Shown piece by piece: positions 30,967 to 40,734 of a DNA stretch of 64,000 nucleotides. Source of the stretch: Streptomyces sp. DG1A-41 (GTDB lineage: Bacteria > Actinomycetota > Actinomycetes > Streptomycetales > Streptomycetaceae); NCBI RefSeq assembly GCF_037055355.1, contig NZ_CP146350.1, positions 7,029,001 through 7,093,000 on the forward strand. Reading direction: 5' to 3'. The translations under genes were made by a program, and so were the position numbers. The notes under the pieces are model-generated. The model searched no databases, had not been told where the DNA came from, and was given only the letters and a program-made list of their open reading frames with translations. The number at the start of each line of letters is the position of its first letter. Position 1 is the stretch's first letter.

Positions 30967-32318
30967 TCACTCGCCCCGGTACTTCGCCGCCGCCACCTGG
31001 GCGAGGTCCTGCGACTTCTCCAGGGCCGTGTCCACCGACTGGTGCCCGGCGATGGCCGCGGCGATCTGCTCGGAGACCGCCGTACCGAGCACGGCGAACT
31101 CGGGAATGCCCAGGAAGCCGATGCCGGCGTAGGGGCGGGGGCGACGCCGGGATTCTTCGGGTCGGCGGAATCGGTCGCCGCCGTGTACTCCTGCCGGTAC
31201 CAGGCGCCGGCCGCCTGCTGGTACTGGGGGTTGGCGTAGAGCGACTTGCGGTTCCCGGCGGGCGCCGCGGTCCAGCCCACCTCCCGCCCGACCAGCTCCT
31301 GGTACTCCTTGGAGGAGGCCCAGGAGATGAACTCCCAGGCGGCGTCCTTGTTGTCGGAGGCCTGTTGGATGCCCCACGCCCAGGTCCACAGCCAGCCGGC
31401 CTTCTCGGTCCGGTCGTGCGGGGCCGGGACGTAGCCGACCTTGCCCTTGACCGAGGAACCGTCGGCCTCGATCGACGAGGCCAGCGACGTGGCGTCGTAC
31501 ATCATGGCGCACTTGCCCGCGACGAAGCTGTCGAGGATCTCCAGCACGCCCATCCGTTCGGCGCCGGGCTGGCCGTGGGAGCGGAGCAGGTCGACGTAGA
31601 AGCCGACGGCCCTCTTGAACTCGGGTGAGGTCAGGCGCGCGTTCCAGTCCATGTCGTACCAGGCGCCGCCGAAGGTGTTGACGACCGTGTTGATGGGGGC
31701 GAGATTCTGGCCCCAGCCCGGCAGGCCGCGCAGGCAGATGCCGCTCGCGCCGTCGGTGCCGTCGACCTGGGCGGCGAGGTCGGCGACCTGCTGCCAGGTC
31801 GGGTTCGGCGGCATGGTCAGCCCGTCCTTGCGGAAGAGGTCCTTGCGGTACATCAGGAAGGAACCCTCGCCGTAGAACGGCTCGGCGTAGAGCTTGCCGT
31901 CCTGGCCGGTCAGCGAGGACACCAGGTTGGGGAAGACGTCGCCCTGGTCGAAGTCCTCGTCGGCCTTCACATAGGGGTCCAGCGGGGCGAGCCAGCCGTT
32001 GTCCGAGTAGATAGGCACCTCGTAGGCGCTCACGCTGGCCACGTCATAGGTGCCGGCCTGGGTCGCGAACTCGCGGTTCATCTGCTCCCGCGCCTCGTTC
32101 TCCGGCAGCAGGGTGTAGTCGACCGTGATGCCGGTCTCCGCGGTGAAGTGTTTCTTGGTGAGCTTCTTGAGGGTCTGCACCTGGGGCACGTCCGTGGCGA
32201 GCACGCTGAGGTCGGCCTGCTCGCCGCCGGGCGGGTCCGTGTCACCGCATCCGGCGAGGACAAGGCCAGCGACGGCCGTGGCGGCCACGGCCGCCCGGAC
32301 GAGGCGGCTGCGTTTCAT
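30967..32318 (-). CDS. Sugar/polyol-binding lipoprotein (family 1 SBP), frameshift near the end
   Basis: About 450 residues from ATG 32318. Sec lipoprotein signal with lipobox LVLAGC. The body (SVLATDVPQVQTLKKLTKKHF, NEAREQMNREFATQAGTYDV, WLWTWAWGIQQASDNKDAAWEFI) is a family-1 extracellular binding protein, most like those of polyol/mannitol ABC systems. At the G/C run 31137-31141 a base is missing, and the proper end (PYAGIGFLGIPEFAVLGTAVSEQIAAAIAG..KYRGE) is in the next frame, stopping at 30967. It lies 60 bases after a permease gene of a different transporter class and has no matching permeases of its own. Substrate unknown. Confidence 0.8.
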
Positions 32319-32378
32319 GGCACTCCGGCCCCTACCCGTTTTTGCCGTTTCATAGGCATTTTGGGACACATTCATGGC

Positions 32379-33650
32379 TCATGGACGGCCCCGCCGGGCC
32401 GCCGCGCGTCTGGAGAGCGCGTCGGCCGCGACGGCGGCCAGCAGCACCCCACCCGTGATCATGAACTGCACGGCGTCCTCCACCCCCAGCAGCCCCATGC
32501 CCGAGGCGATCGACTGGATGACCAGCACGCCGAGCAGCACGGACCAGGGCGAGCCACGCCCGCCGAACAGGCTCGTACCGCCGATGACGGCCGCCGCGAT
32601 GGCGTTGATCAGCAGCATTCCGGAACCGGCCGCCCGGGCCGTCGTGGGGCTCGCCGAGGTCAGGCCCGAGGCCACGAACAGCCCGCCGATCGCGGCCAGC
32701 GTCCCCGACACCATGAACATCGCGACCCGCACCCGCTCCACGGCGATGCCCGCCCGCCGCGCCGCCTCGACCCCGCCGCCGAGCGCGTACACCCGCCGCC
32801 CGTAGCGGGTGCGGCGCAGCACGTAGTCCGAGACGACGAGGACCACCAGGAAGATCAGCAGCGCGAACGGCAGACCCTGGAACCGGTTGAGCGTGTGGGC
32901 CGCGGCGAAGGCGAGCACCGCGAGCAGACCGGTGCGCACCCAGATCTCGCCCATCGGCCGGTACGGCATCCCGGCGGCCCGGTGCCGGGCGCGGTTGCGG
33001 TGGGCGGCCAGGAAGTACCCGGCCGTGCCGAGCGCCGCCACCGTGTAGGCCGCCACGTCGTCACCGAAGTGCCGGCTGGTCAGGGAGGCGACCAGGCCCT
33101 CCTCGTCGATGTTGATCGTGCCGCTCGCGCCCAGCAGGTACAGCGTCAGGCCGTTCCAGATCAGCAGCCCCGCGAGGGTCACGACGAACGCGGGTACGCC
33201 GAGCCAGGCGAAGAACAACCCGTGGAAGGCGCCCACCGCCGTGCCCGCGGCGACCGCCACGATCACCGCGAGCCCCTCCGGCATTCCGTGGCTCACGTTC
33301 AGCACGGCGAAGGCGGCCCCCGCCAGGCCGCTGACCGAGCCGACCGACAGATCGATCTCCCGGATCAGCAGCACGAACACGATGCCGACGGCGACCAGGC
33401 CGGTCCCGACGATGTCCACGCTGAGGTTGGACAGGTTGCGCGGCGAGAGGAACTTGTCGTCCAGCGCCTGGAAGACGATCCAGATCACGATCAACCCGGC
33501 GATCACCAGCAGCGGCCCGCGCTCGCCGTCCCGCACACTGCCGCGCATCTCCAGGGCGTAGTCGCGCAGACTGCCGGACCAGCCGCGGGGGCGCGGCCCG
33601 CGGCCGGGCGCGACCGGCCCGGCGCCCCGGTGCGGCCCGCCCCCGGTCAC
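32379..33650 (-). CDS. ABC sugar permease, XylH/RbsC family (paralogue 1)
   Basis: About 423 residues with ten or so membrane helices. Family marks are EIDLSVGSVSGLAGAAFAVL, VPAFVVTLAGLLIWNG, YALGGGVEAARRAGIAVERV and IAAAVIGGTSLFGGRGS. It is closely related to the permease at 58814-60106. GTG 33650 was chosen because it overlaps the ATPase stop (GTGA); GTG 33656 is also possible. It moves a monosaccharide across the membrane with the ATPase and XylF-like binding protein encoded upstream. Substrate is probably a pentose or similar by analogy with the paralogue. Confidence 0.9.
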   Translation of the reverse strand: MTGGGPHRGAGPVAPGRGPRPRGWSGSLRDYALEMRGSVRDGERGPLLVIAGLIVIWIVFQALDDKFLSPRNLSNLSVDIVGTGLVAVGIVFVLLIREIDLSVGSVSGLAGAAFAVLNVSHGMPEGLAVIVAVAAGTAVGAFHGLFFAWLGVPAFVVTLAGLLIWNGLTLYLLGASGTINIDEEGLVASLTSRHFGDDVAAYTVAALGTAGYFLAAHRNRARHRAAGMPYRPMGEIWVRTGLLAVLAFAAAHTLNRFQGLPFALLIFLVVLVVSDYVLRRTRYGRRVYALGGGVEAARRAGIAVERVRVAMFMVSGTLAAIGGLFVASGLTSASPTTARAAGSGMLLINAIAAAVIGGTSLFGGRGSPWSVLLGVLVIQSIASGMGLLGVEDAVQFMITGGVLLAAVAADALSRRAAARRGRP

Positions 33651-34426
33651 GGCCACGCCTCCTCGTCGCCCTTCGTACGGTGCGCCACGGCGTTGTCCGC
33701 CGCCCCGGTGACGGAGGAGATGATCTGCTCCTGCGTCACGGTGCTCACGTCGAACAGACCGTTGTTGCGGCCCAGCCGCAGCACGGCGACCCGGTCCGCG
33801 ACGGCCTTGATGTCACCCATGTTGTGGCTGATGAGGATGATCGCCATACCGCGGTCGCGCACCTCCTCGATGAGGTCGAGCAGATGGCTGGTCTGCTCGA
33901 CGCCCAGGGCGGCGGTGGGCTCGTCGAGAAGCAGCACCTTGGGCGCGCCCATGAGCGAGCGGGAGATCGCGACGGCCTGCCGCTGCCCGGCGGACAGCGC
34001 CGCGACCGGCATCCGCACGTCGGGGATACGGATCGACAGGGCCCGCATCAGATCGCGGGCGCGGCGCTCCATCCCCACCTCGTCGAGGATGCCCACCCGG
34101 TGGATCTCCCGGCCGAGGAAGAGATTGCCCACGACGTCCAGGTTGTCGCACATGGCGAGGTCCTGGTAGACGGCCGCGATGCCCAGGGCGTGGGCGTCGT
34201 GCGGGCGTTTGATCTGCACGAGCCGCCCCTCCCACTCGATGACGCCCCGGTCGGCTGGGCTGACGCCCGAGATCACCTTGATCAGCGTGGACTTGCCGGC
34301 GCCGTTGTCGCCCGCCAGGGCCACGACCTCACCGGCCCGGACCTGGAGGTCGACGTCCACGAGCGCCTGCACGCCGCCGAACCGCTTGGAGATGCCGCGC
34401 AACGCCAGTACGGGTGGATGGGCCAC
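33647..34426 (-). CDS. ABC sugar transporter ATPase, single-domain XylG type (paralogue 1)
   Basis: 259 residues, one nucleotide-binding domain rather than the tandem pair of RbsA/XylG in enterobacteria. Walker A GDNGAGKST, Q loop VYQDLAMCDN, signature LSAGQRQ (instead of LSGGQ), Walker B VLLLDEPTAALG, switch His in ILISHN. It pairs with the downstream permease (4-base overlap) and the upstream binding protein. Close relative of the ATPase at 58035-58817. Normal length for the actinobacterial XylG-like group. Confidence 0.93.
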   Translation of the reverse strand: MAHPPVLALRGISKRFGGVQALVDVDLQVRAGEVVALAGDNGAGKSTLIKVISGVSPADRGVIEWEGRLVQIKRPHDAHALGIAAVYQDLAMCDNLDVVGNLFLGREIHRVGILDEVGMERRARDLMRALSIRIPDVRMPVAALSAGQRQAVAISRSLMGAPKVLLLDEPTAALGVEQTSHLLDLIEEVRDRGMAIILISHNMGDIKAVADRVAVLRLGRNNGLFDVSTVTQEQIISSVTGAADNAVAHRTKGDEEAWP

Positions 34427-34441
34427 GGGGGATCACCTCCC

Positions 34442-35525
34442 TCACCGGGTGAGCCCGATCCGGTCGCAGGCCGACCGGAGCTTCGGGGTGCAGATCTGGT
34501 CGATCGTGTAGACGCCGTCCCGGACGAGCGTCCGCCCGATCGTCTCGGCCGTCACGGAGACCGGGTCGAGCAGCACCGCCGGGACGTCCGGGGTGGTGGG
34601 GCTGTCCACGGTCGACGTGACGAGGGCGTCGAGGTCGTTGCCGCGTGCCAGGGCGACGGCCATGGCGGAGGCCGCCTCGGTCTCCTGCCGGAAGGGCTTG
34701 TAGACGGTCATGTACTGCTCGCCCTTGACGATGCGCCGCACGGCGTCGAGGTCGGCGTCCTGGCCGGTGACCGGGGGCAGCGGCGAGACGCGGGCGCTCT
34801 TGAGCGCCGCGATGACACCGGCGGCGATCGAGTCGTTGGCCGCGAGCACCCCGTCGATCTGGTTCGGGCCGAGGGCGCTGATCGCGGCGGACATGTGGTC
34901 GTGCGCGTTCTCCGTGCGCCAGCCGAGGGTGTCGTACGACTTGAGGATCCGCACCCTGTCCTGGAGCACGGACCGGGCGCCGCCCTCGTACCAGGCGGCG
35001 TTGGGGCTGGAGGGGTCGCCGTTCACCATGACGACGCCGCCGTCGTCGGCCCTGGCTCCCATGCCCTTCAGCAGTGCCTCGCCCTGGAGTCTGCCGACCC
35101 GGCCGCCGTCGAAACTGACGAAACCCGAGATCGGGCCCTCGGCGAGCCGGTCGTAGGCGACGACCGGAATGCCCGCGCGGTCCGCCGCGCGGACCGAGGA
35201 GCGCAGCGCCTTGGGGTCGACGACGTCCAGGATCAGGACGGACACACCCCGGGTGATCATGGAGTTCACCTGCTGCCGTTGGCTCGCCGTGTCGTTCTCC
35301 GCGTTGGCGTAGACGACCTCGCACTCCGGGCACAGCTCCTTCACCCGCTTCTCGATCAAGGGCTTGTCGGACTGCTCCCAGCGGGGCACCGCGCGGCTCG
35401 GCAGCAGCAGCCCGACGGTGAACCCGCCCTCGCCCTGCCCGCCGTCCTCGGTACAGCCGGCCAGGGCCACCGCCATGACAGCCGCGACGAGCCCGGCGCC
35501 CACACGCCGGCTGACGGCCTCTCAT
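34442..35525 (-). CDS. XylF-like sugar-binding lipoprotein (paralogue 1), start region disturbed
   Basis: About 354 residues in the conserved frame, which is open from GTG 35503. Lipobox VALAGC follows a short hydrophobic stretch, then a LacI/XylF-type binding fold: KPLIEKRVKELCPECEVVYANA, GIPVVAYDRLAEGPISGFVSFD, NDSIAAGVIAALKSA, VTGQDADLDAVRRIV. The expected start is ATG 35525, which overlaps the upstream stop (ATGA) and has GGAGGGGGG before it. From there the frame is off by one, so an indel between 35504 and 35522 is likely. From GTG 35503 the signal peptide lacks its basic N-terminus. Paralogue of the protein at 56708-57820. Confidence 0.82.
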
Positions 35526-38480
35526 CCCGACCCCCCTCCTGGGACCGGCCTCGTCCCGAGGGGTTGCTCCGGCCCGGGGGCCGGTGCTGGTCCGGGGCTT
35601 GGTGCTCGTTCGGATCCAGGGCCCGGTCCGGGTTCCCGCTCCGGCTCCGGGACCGACCGCGGTCCTGGCTTCGGCCCGCGGCCCAGGCTTGGTTCCGGTC
35701 CGGGGCCTGGTTCTCGTTCGGGTCCGGGGTCCGGCTTCGGCGCGAGGGCCGGGCTTGGTTCCGTTCCGGGGCTTGGTTCTCGTTCGGGTCGGGGGTCTGA
35801 TCTGGGTTCCGGCGTCGGCCCGAGGCCCTGTCTCCGCTTCGGGCGCGGTTCCAACCCATGCCCCAGCCCCGGGTGCGGCCGATGCCCCAGCCCCGGCCGG
35901 GCTCCCGTTCCTCTTCCGGCTCGACCCACGGTGCCTCTTCCGGCGTCGGCTCCTCTGCCGGTGCCCGGTCCGCCTCCTGCTCCTGGCGTGACACGACGAT
36001 CTCGCTCCACACCTGCTTGCCGCCGCCGACCGGCACCGAGCCCCAGGCCGCCGACAGCGCCTCGACCAGGAAGAGCCCCCGGCCGCCGGTCGACTCCCAG
36101 TCCACGACCACCGGCTTGGCCGGCGCCCGCGGCGAGGAGTCGCTCACGGTCACCCGCAGCCGGTCCGCGGCCAGGGTCAGGTCCAGCCGGAGCGCGCCCT
36201 GCGTGTGCACCAGCGCGTTGGTGACCAGCTCCGACACCACCAGTAGAACGGTGTCGGCCTCGTCCACGATGTCCCACGAACGCAGCGTGCGCGCGCTGAA
36301 CCGGCGGGCGTGCATGACCGCGTCCGGCAGCCGCCACACCACCCAGCCCGACCGCACCGGCCGCACCCGCATCCCGTCGTAGCGCAGCAGCAGCAACGCC
36401 ACGTCGTCCTCCCGGCGGCCGGCCTCGCCGAGCAGGTCGTCGGCCATCCGCCCCGGGTCGGAGGGATCGGCCGCGGCGAGCGCCTCGCGCACGATCCGCA
36501 TGCCCTCGTCCACGTCCAGTTCGGCCGACTCGACCAGGCCGTCCGTCACCAGCGCGAGCACCGTGCCGGGCGTCAGCGCCACCGCCGTCAGCGGGAACTC
36601 CGCGTCCTCCAGCACGCCCAGCGGAAGCCCGCCCTCGACCGCGATCTCCTCCGTGCCGCCATCGGGATGACGCAACAGCGGGGACAGATGCCCGGCCCGC
36701 ACGAACAGCGCGTTGCCCTCCTCCAGGTCCAGCTCGACGTAGCAGCACGTGGCGAACAGGTCGGTCTCCATGCCGACGAGCAGCCGGTTGGCGTGCGAGA
36801 CGACCACGTCCGGCGGATGCCCCTCCACGGCGTAGGCCCTGACCGCCGTGCGCATCTGGCCCATGATCGTCGCTGCCCCGGCGCTGTGCCCCTGCACATC
36901 ACCGATGACCAGGGCCACCTTCCTCTCCGACAGCGCGATCACGTCGTACCAGTCGCCGCCCACCTGGAGCCCGCGCCGGGCGGGCAGATAGCGGGCCACG
37001 GCGATGCCCCCGGGCAACGGGGGAGACGGCGCGGCAGCAGGCTGCGCTGGAGCATCGTCGCGAGTTCCTGCTCGGCGTCGTAGGCGTGCGCGCGGATCAG
37101 GGCCTGCCCCACCAGCCCCGCGGTCGCCGTCAGCAGGGCCCGTTCCTCGGGCGCGAACTCGTGCGGGGTGTCCCAGCCGACCAGGCACACCCCGGCCACC
37201 CTGCCCTTGGCCGGCAGTGGCAGGACCGCGAGCCCGCCGGGGCCGATCCCCGCGAGCCCGGGTTCCAGCACGGCACCCGCCGGCCACAGGCTCATCCGCC
37301 CGTCCCGCAGCGCCGCCTGGAGCGTGGGCAGGGCGGTGACCGGCGCGTCGGGCCACTCCGAGCGCCACTCGGAACGCCACAGCTCCGGCCAGGCACCCGC
37401 ACCCGGCGGATCGAGCACGGTGACCGCCAGCCGGTCCTCCAGCAGCTCGGCGAGCGCCACCCGGTCGGCACCCAGCGGCTCGCGCAGCGCGGCGACCACC
37501 ACGCGACTGACGTCCCGGACCGTCGTGGCGTCGTCGAGCGCGGCCGTCAGCCACTGGATCCGGGCGACGTCGCTGGCGCTCCGGCGCAGCACCGGGGCGG
37601 CGGTCACCACGCCCAGCACCCGCTCCGGGGCACCGTCGGGGCGCTTCAGCACCCGGCAGCTCAGGCGCAGCCAGCACAGTTCACCGGTGGCCCGGCGGGT
37701 ACGGAACTCCAGTTCCCGTCGCCCGGGGGTCTGCGGGGACGGTTCGATGACCGACATCAGGGCCGGGACGTCCTCCGGGACGCTGTACGAGAGCAGGGTG
37801 TCGGTCTTGCCGTCGAAGCCGCCCTCGGGGATACCGACCAGTTCGAGCAGGGCCGGGTCGGTCTCGACCAGCCCGGTCCCGGGCGCCAGGGCGAAGGAAC
37901 CGACCCCCAGGGCGCGCAGGGCGGAGTCCAGGAGCGGCGAGGGGGCGGACCGGTCGGCCTCGCCCCGGAGCCGCCCGGCGACCGCCTCGGCATACCGCTC
38001 CAGGAACTCCCGCTGCTCGGCCCCGAACCCCTCCCCGGCCTCTCCCACCACGACCAGGCACCCCAGCCACCCGCCGGCGGCCCCCAGGGGCACCGCCCCG
38101 AGTGGCGCGCCGGCGGCTCCGCCTTCCTGCCGGCCCGCGAGCCACAGCGGCCGCCCACTCCGAAAGGCCTCGACCACGGCTGACCCGATGGTTCCCGACA
38201 CCGCTGCGTAGCCCGGCGCCGGGGCGGGCGAGGTGCCCCCGCCATGCCGCACGCGACTCGGCAACCCGTAGCGCCCCGGCTCGCCGCCGGCCGACTCCAC
38301 CAGCCGGAGTTCCGCGCCGTGCTCGCTCCGTACGTACACCGCCGCCAGCACCACCCCGGCAAACGTCAGGACCCGCTCCCGCGCGGCGGACTCCGGCGTG
38401 GGACGAGGCGCCCCGGTGTCCCCGTGCCCCGGTGCCCGAAGGCCGGGGGCCGCGGCCCGGGCATCGCCGTAATGGGGCAT
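35522..38480 (-). CDS. GAF-PAS-GAF-SpoIIE phosphatase with HATPase domain, two frameshifts
   Basis: About 985 residues if repaired. Order: a GAF-like domain (VVLAAVYVRSEHGAELRLVE), a PAS domain (ELVGIPEGGFDGK, WLRLSCRVLKRPDG), a second GAF (LGADRVALAELLEDR), a SpoIIE/PP2C phosphatase (RGLQVGGDWYDVIALSERKV, VIGDVQGHSAGAATIM) and an RsbW-like HATPase (LLVVSELVTNALVHTQG, GGRGLFLVE). It ends in a Pro/Glu/Gly-rich tail. One G/C is missing in the run 37019-37023, before the phosphatase. A second shift around 35870-35900 moves the tail into the frame ending at 35522. ATG 38480 has GGGAGG upstream. Likely senses small molecules and controls an anti-sigma pathway. Its stop overlaps the binding-protein start. 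Confidence 0.8.
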
Positions 38481-38492
38481 GTCCGCATCCAC

Positions 38493-38851
38493 CTCCCGTC
38501 CGTGCCGCGGCCACCGGCAGGTGGGAGTCCCCGGAACTCAGGCGACGACGACGCGGCGGATCCACGCCCACGTGAGCGGCAGGGCACCCTCACAACAGAA
38601 TCGCACACCTGGATAACAGCGACATATGGGACTGAAGGACGACTCAGGCATCGCTCTGGCGATTTCCGGCCCCGCGCACCTCCCACGAGCCGCCGCCCGC
38701 CAACGTGGCGCCACATGGCCCACAGCGAGACCGAGGTCACGGCGGCACTGTCACCCGCCAATCGGGTCCCGCGGTCGCCTCTCCGCGGACACCCGCCAGC
38801 GGGCCCGGCAGCCGGGACGCCCCGGCCGCCGGACCCGCCCGACGCGACGGT
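38493..38851. other. Intergenic region between two minus-strand genes
   Basis: 359 bases that should contain the promoter of the SpoIIE operon and the end of the LPMO transcript. No clear terminator, promoter or ORF could be supported. Confidence 0.4.
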
Positions 38852-39910
38852 TCAGCCGACCCGGCAGGGCAGGCTCGTCGTGCTGTCACCGCCCGAGCCG
38901 GAGACGGTGTATCCGAACGTCGTGCTCTTGCCGGGATCGAGGGAGCCGTTCCAGCCGGCGTTGTGGACCATCACCGACTGGCCGTTGTAGGTGGCGTTGC
39001 CGCTCCACAGGCTGTCGATCTTCTGGCCGGACGGCAGCGTCCAGTCGACCATCCAGCCGAGCATCGGGACGGTGCCGGTGTTGGTGACGGTCACCTCGGA
39101 CTGGTAGCCGCCGTTCCAGCTGCCGGTCGTCTTGCGGGTGGCCGTGCACGTGCCGGGCACCGGCTCGGACGGGTCGCCCGGCTGCTTGATGCCGGTCACC
39201 TCGCCGTTGCCGCCGTCGAAGACGACGTCCGAGCAGGAGTAGAAGGTCTCCTGGCTGTCGGAGCGCTGCCAGACCATGTAGATGATGTGGCGGCCCGACT
39301 TGCCCTCAGGGAGCTTGCCGGTCCAGGAGTAGTTGGCCTCGACCGTGCCCGGGGAGCCGTTCAGCGGCGGGTGGTCGACGCTCAGGAACGGCCGTTCCTC
39401 CATGTCGTTCCAGGTGAGCGTCTTGGTCGGGTCGAAGCCGTCCTTCGTGATGTAGACGTAGAACCAACCCGGGTGCGCCGCCCAGGCATTGTAAGAGAAG
39501 TCGACCGTCGCGCCCGAGGTGAGGTGGGTGAGCGGCCAGTCCTTGCTGGGCGTGTTGAACCCGGTGAAGTTGGTGTTGCCGCCGCTGCACAGCTCGCCGT
39601 CCGGTACGAAGCCCCGGGTGCGGCCGGCGCTGTCCGAGCGGAGCACCGAGAACCAGTTGTAGAACGGCGTCGTGCCGCTGACCTGCTGCGCGGCCCGGCA
39701 GGCCGGGTTGACCGGCTTGATCTCACCGGTGTCGGTCAGACCGTCCTGCCAGCACAGGAAGGTGCGGCTGCCGGGCTTCATGGGGGTGCCGTGTGCCTCC
39801 GCCTCACCACCGGCCGTCATGACCAGGCCGAGGGCCGGAACGGTGACGAGGAGGGAGAGCAGGACCAGGAGGAGGGCTCGGGCCCGGGTGGGAAAAGCTG
39901 ATCGGGGCAT
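38852..39910 (-). CDS. Secreted lytic polysaccharide monooxygenase (AA10) with CBM2
   Basis: 352 residues from ATG 39910. Signal peptide ends AEA so that His40 becomes residue 1 of the mature enzyme, as the copper histidine brace requires. The second His is in WAAHPGW. Other AA10 marks: MKPGSRTFLCWQDG, THLTSGATVDFSYNAW, VWQRSDSQETFYSCSDVVF. A short linker leads to a C-terminal CBM2 (about 255-352) with exposed Trp in GSWNGGYQ, LGWMVDWTLPSG and NAGWNG and flanking cysteines. The combination is typical of cellulose-active LPMOs. A CebR-type operator upstream supports cellobiose induction. Confidence 0.95.
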   Translation of the reverse strand: MPRSAFPTRARALLLVLLSLLVTVPALGLVMTAGGEAEAHGTPMKPGSRTFLCWQDGLTDTGEIKPVNPACRAAQQVSGTTPFYNWFSVLRSDSAGRTRGFVPDGELCSGGNTNFTGFNTPSKDWPLTHLTSGATVDFSYNAWAAHPGWFYVYITKDGFDPTKTLTWNDMEERPFLSVDHPPLNGSPGTVEANYSWTGKLPEGKSGRHIIYMVWQRSDSQETFYSCSDVVFDGGNGEVTGIKQPGDPSEPVPGTCTATRKTTGSWNGGYQSEVTVTNTGTVPMLGWMVDWTLPSGQKIDSLWSGNATYNGQSVMVHNAGWNGSLDPGKSTTFGYTVSGSGGDSTTSLPCRVG

Positions 39911-40037
39911 CGGGGGTCCACCCGAAGTTGTCAGGATCATGACAGCATCGTCCGTTCCTTGAGGTACGGGCCTGTGGATGCGTGTGTGCGAATGCGCGGG
40001 ATGGGAGCGACTCGAGGCGGGTTCCGGTCCACCGATA

Positions 40038-40051
40038 TGGGAGCGCTCCCA
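40038..40051. promoter_or_regulatory. CebR-type operator TGGGAGCGCTCCCA
   Basis: Perfect 14-bp palindrome identical to the published CebR box of cellulose/cellobiose genes in streptomycetes, 128 bases upstream of the LPMO start. CebR is released by cellobiose or cellotriose, so the LPMO should be cello-oligosaccharide induced. Confidence 0.85.
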
Positions 40052-40219
40052 CCCCGCTGTTGCGGAAGTTAGCGCCGGGCGGCGCAGTTGTCTACGGCTG
40101 TCGCAGCCGGGCGCCGGTCAGGATTCCGGCGTCATCGGCGTCAGGTTTTGTGAAGTTGACTTTGCATTCCATTCACGATTGGCTGCGGATTCGACCTTTC
40201 ATGATCCGGGGGGATCCCT

Positions 40220-40630
40220 TTGAACCGCACCATCCGTGCAACCGTTTGTGCCGTCGCCACCGCCGGTCTCGCGCTCGGTCTCAGCTCCTGCTCCGAGGCC
40301 GTCGACCAGGTCGACAAGGCAGTGGACGAGACGTACGAAGTCACCTACGAGGTGACGGGGAAGAACGTCGACTCGATCGAGTTCCACGGCGGCGGTGGCA
40401 AGGCCATGGAGCCGAAGGTCGAGTCGGTGTCGAAGCCCGAGCTGCCCTGGAAGAAGACGGTCACGCTGCGCGGCATCATGCCCGCGGCGGTCATGCCGGT
40501 CGCCGCGGACCCCGAAGGCGCCCAGGTCACATGCAAGATCATCCACAAGGGCAAGGTGATCGAGGAACAGAGTGCCGATGGTCTGGTGACCGCCGGCGGC
40601 TGCACCGCGGAGTCCCCTATCGGGAAGTAA
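40220..40630 (+). CDS. MmpS-like small lipoprotein
   Basis: 136 residues. N-terminal lipoprotein signal (RATVCAVATAGLALGLSSC, lipobox LSSC), then a short helical stretch and a beta-sandwich domain (YEVTYEVTGKNVDSIEFHGGGG, LPWKKTVTLRGIMPAAVMPVAAD, VTCKIIHKGKVIEEQSADG). It resembles the MmpS/transport-accessory fold. The start is a TTG at 40220 behind GGGGGGA. In mycobacteria MmpS proteins assist MmpL lipid exporters, but no MmpL gene is adjacent here, so the role is open. Monocistronic between divergent and convergent neighbours. Confidence 0.75.
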   Translation: MNRTIRATVCAVATAGLALGLSSCSEAVDQVDKAVDETYEVTYEVTGKNVDSIEFHGGGGKAMEPKVESVSKPELPWKKTVTLRGIMPAAVMPVAADPEGAQVTCKIIHKGKVIEEQSADGLVTAGGCTAESPIGK

Positions 40631-40734
40631 CCCCGAATTGCGCGGCCGATGGACGGGTCGGCATCCCGCACCCGGAGTTCCGGCCGGACCTCGGGTCAAC
40701 GAACCCCGAACGATGACCGCGAATCATGCGGTCA

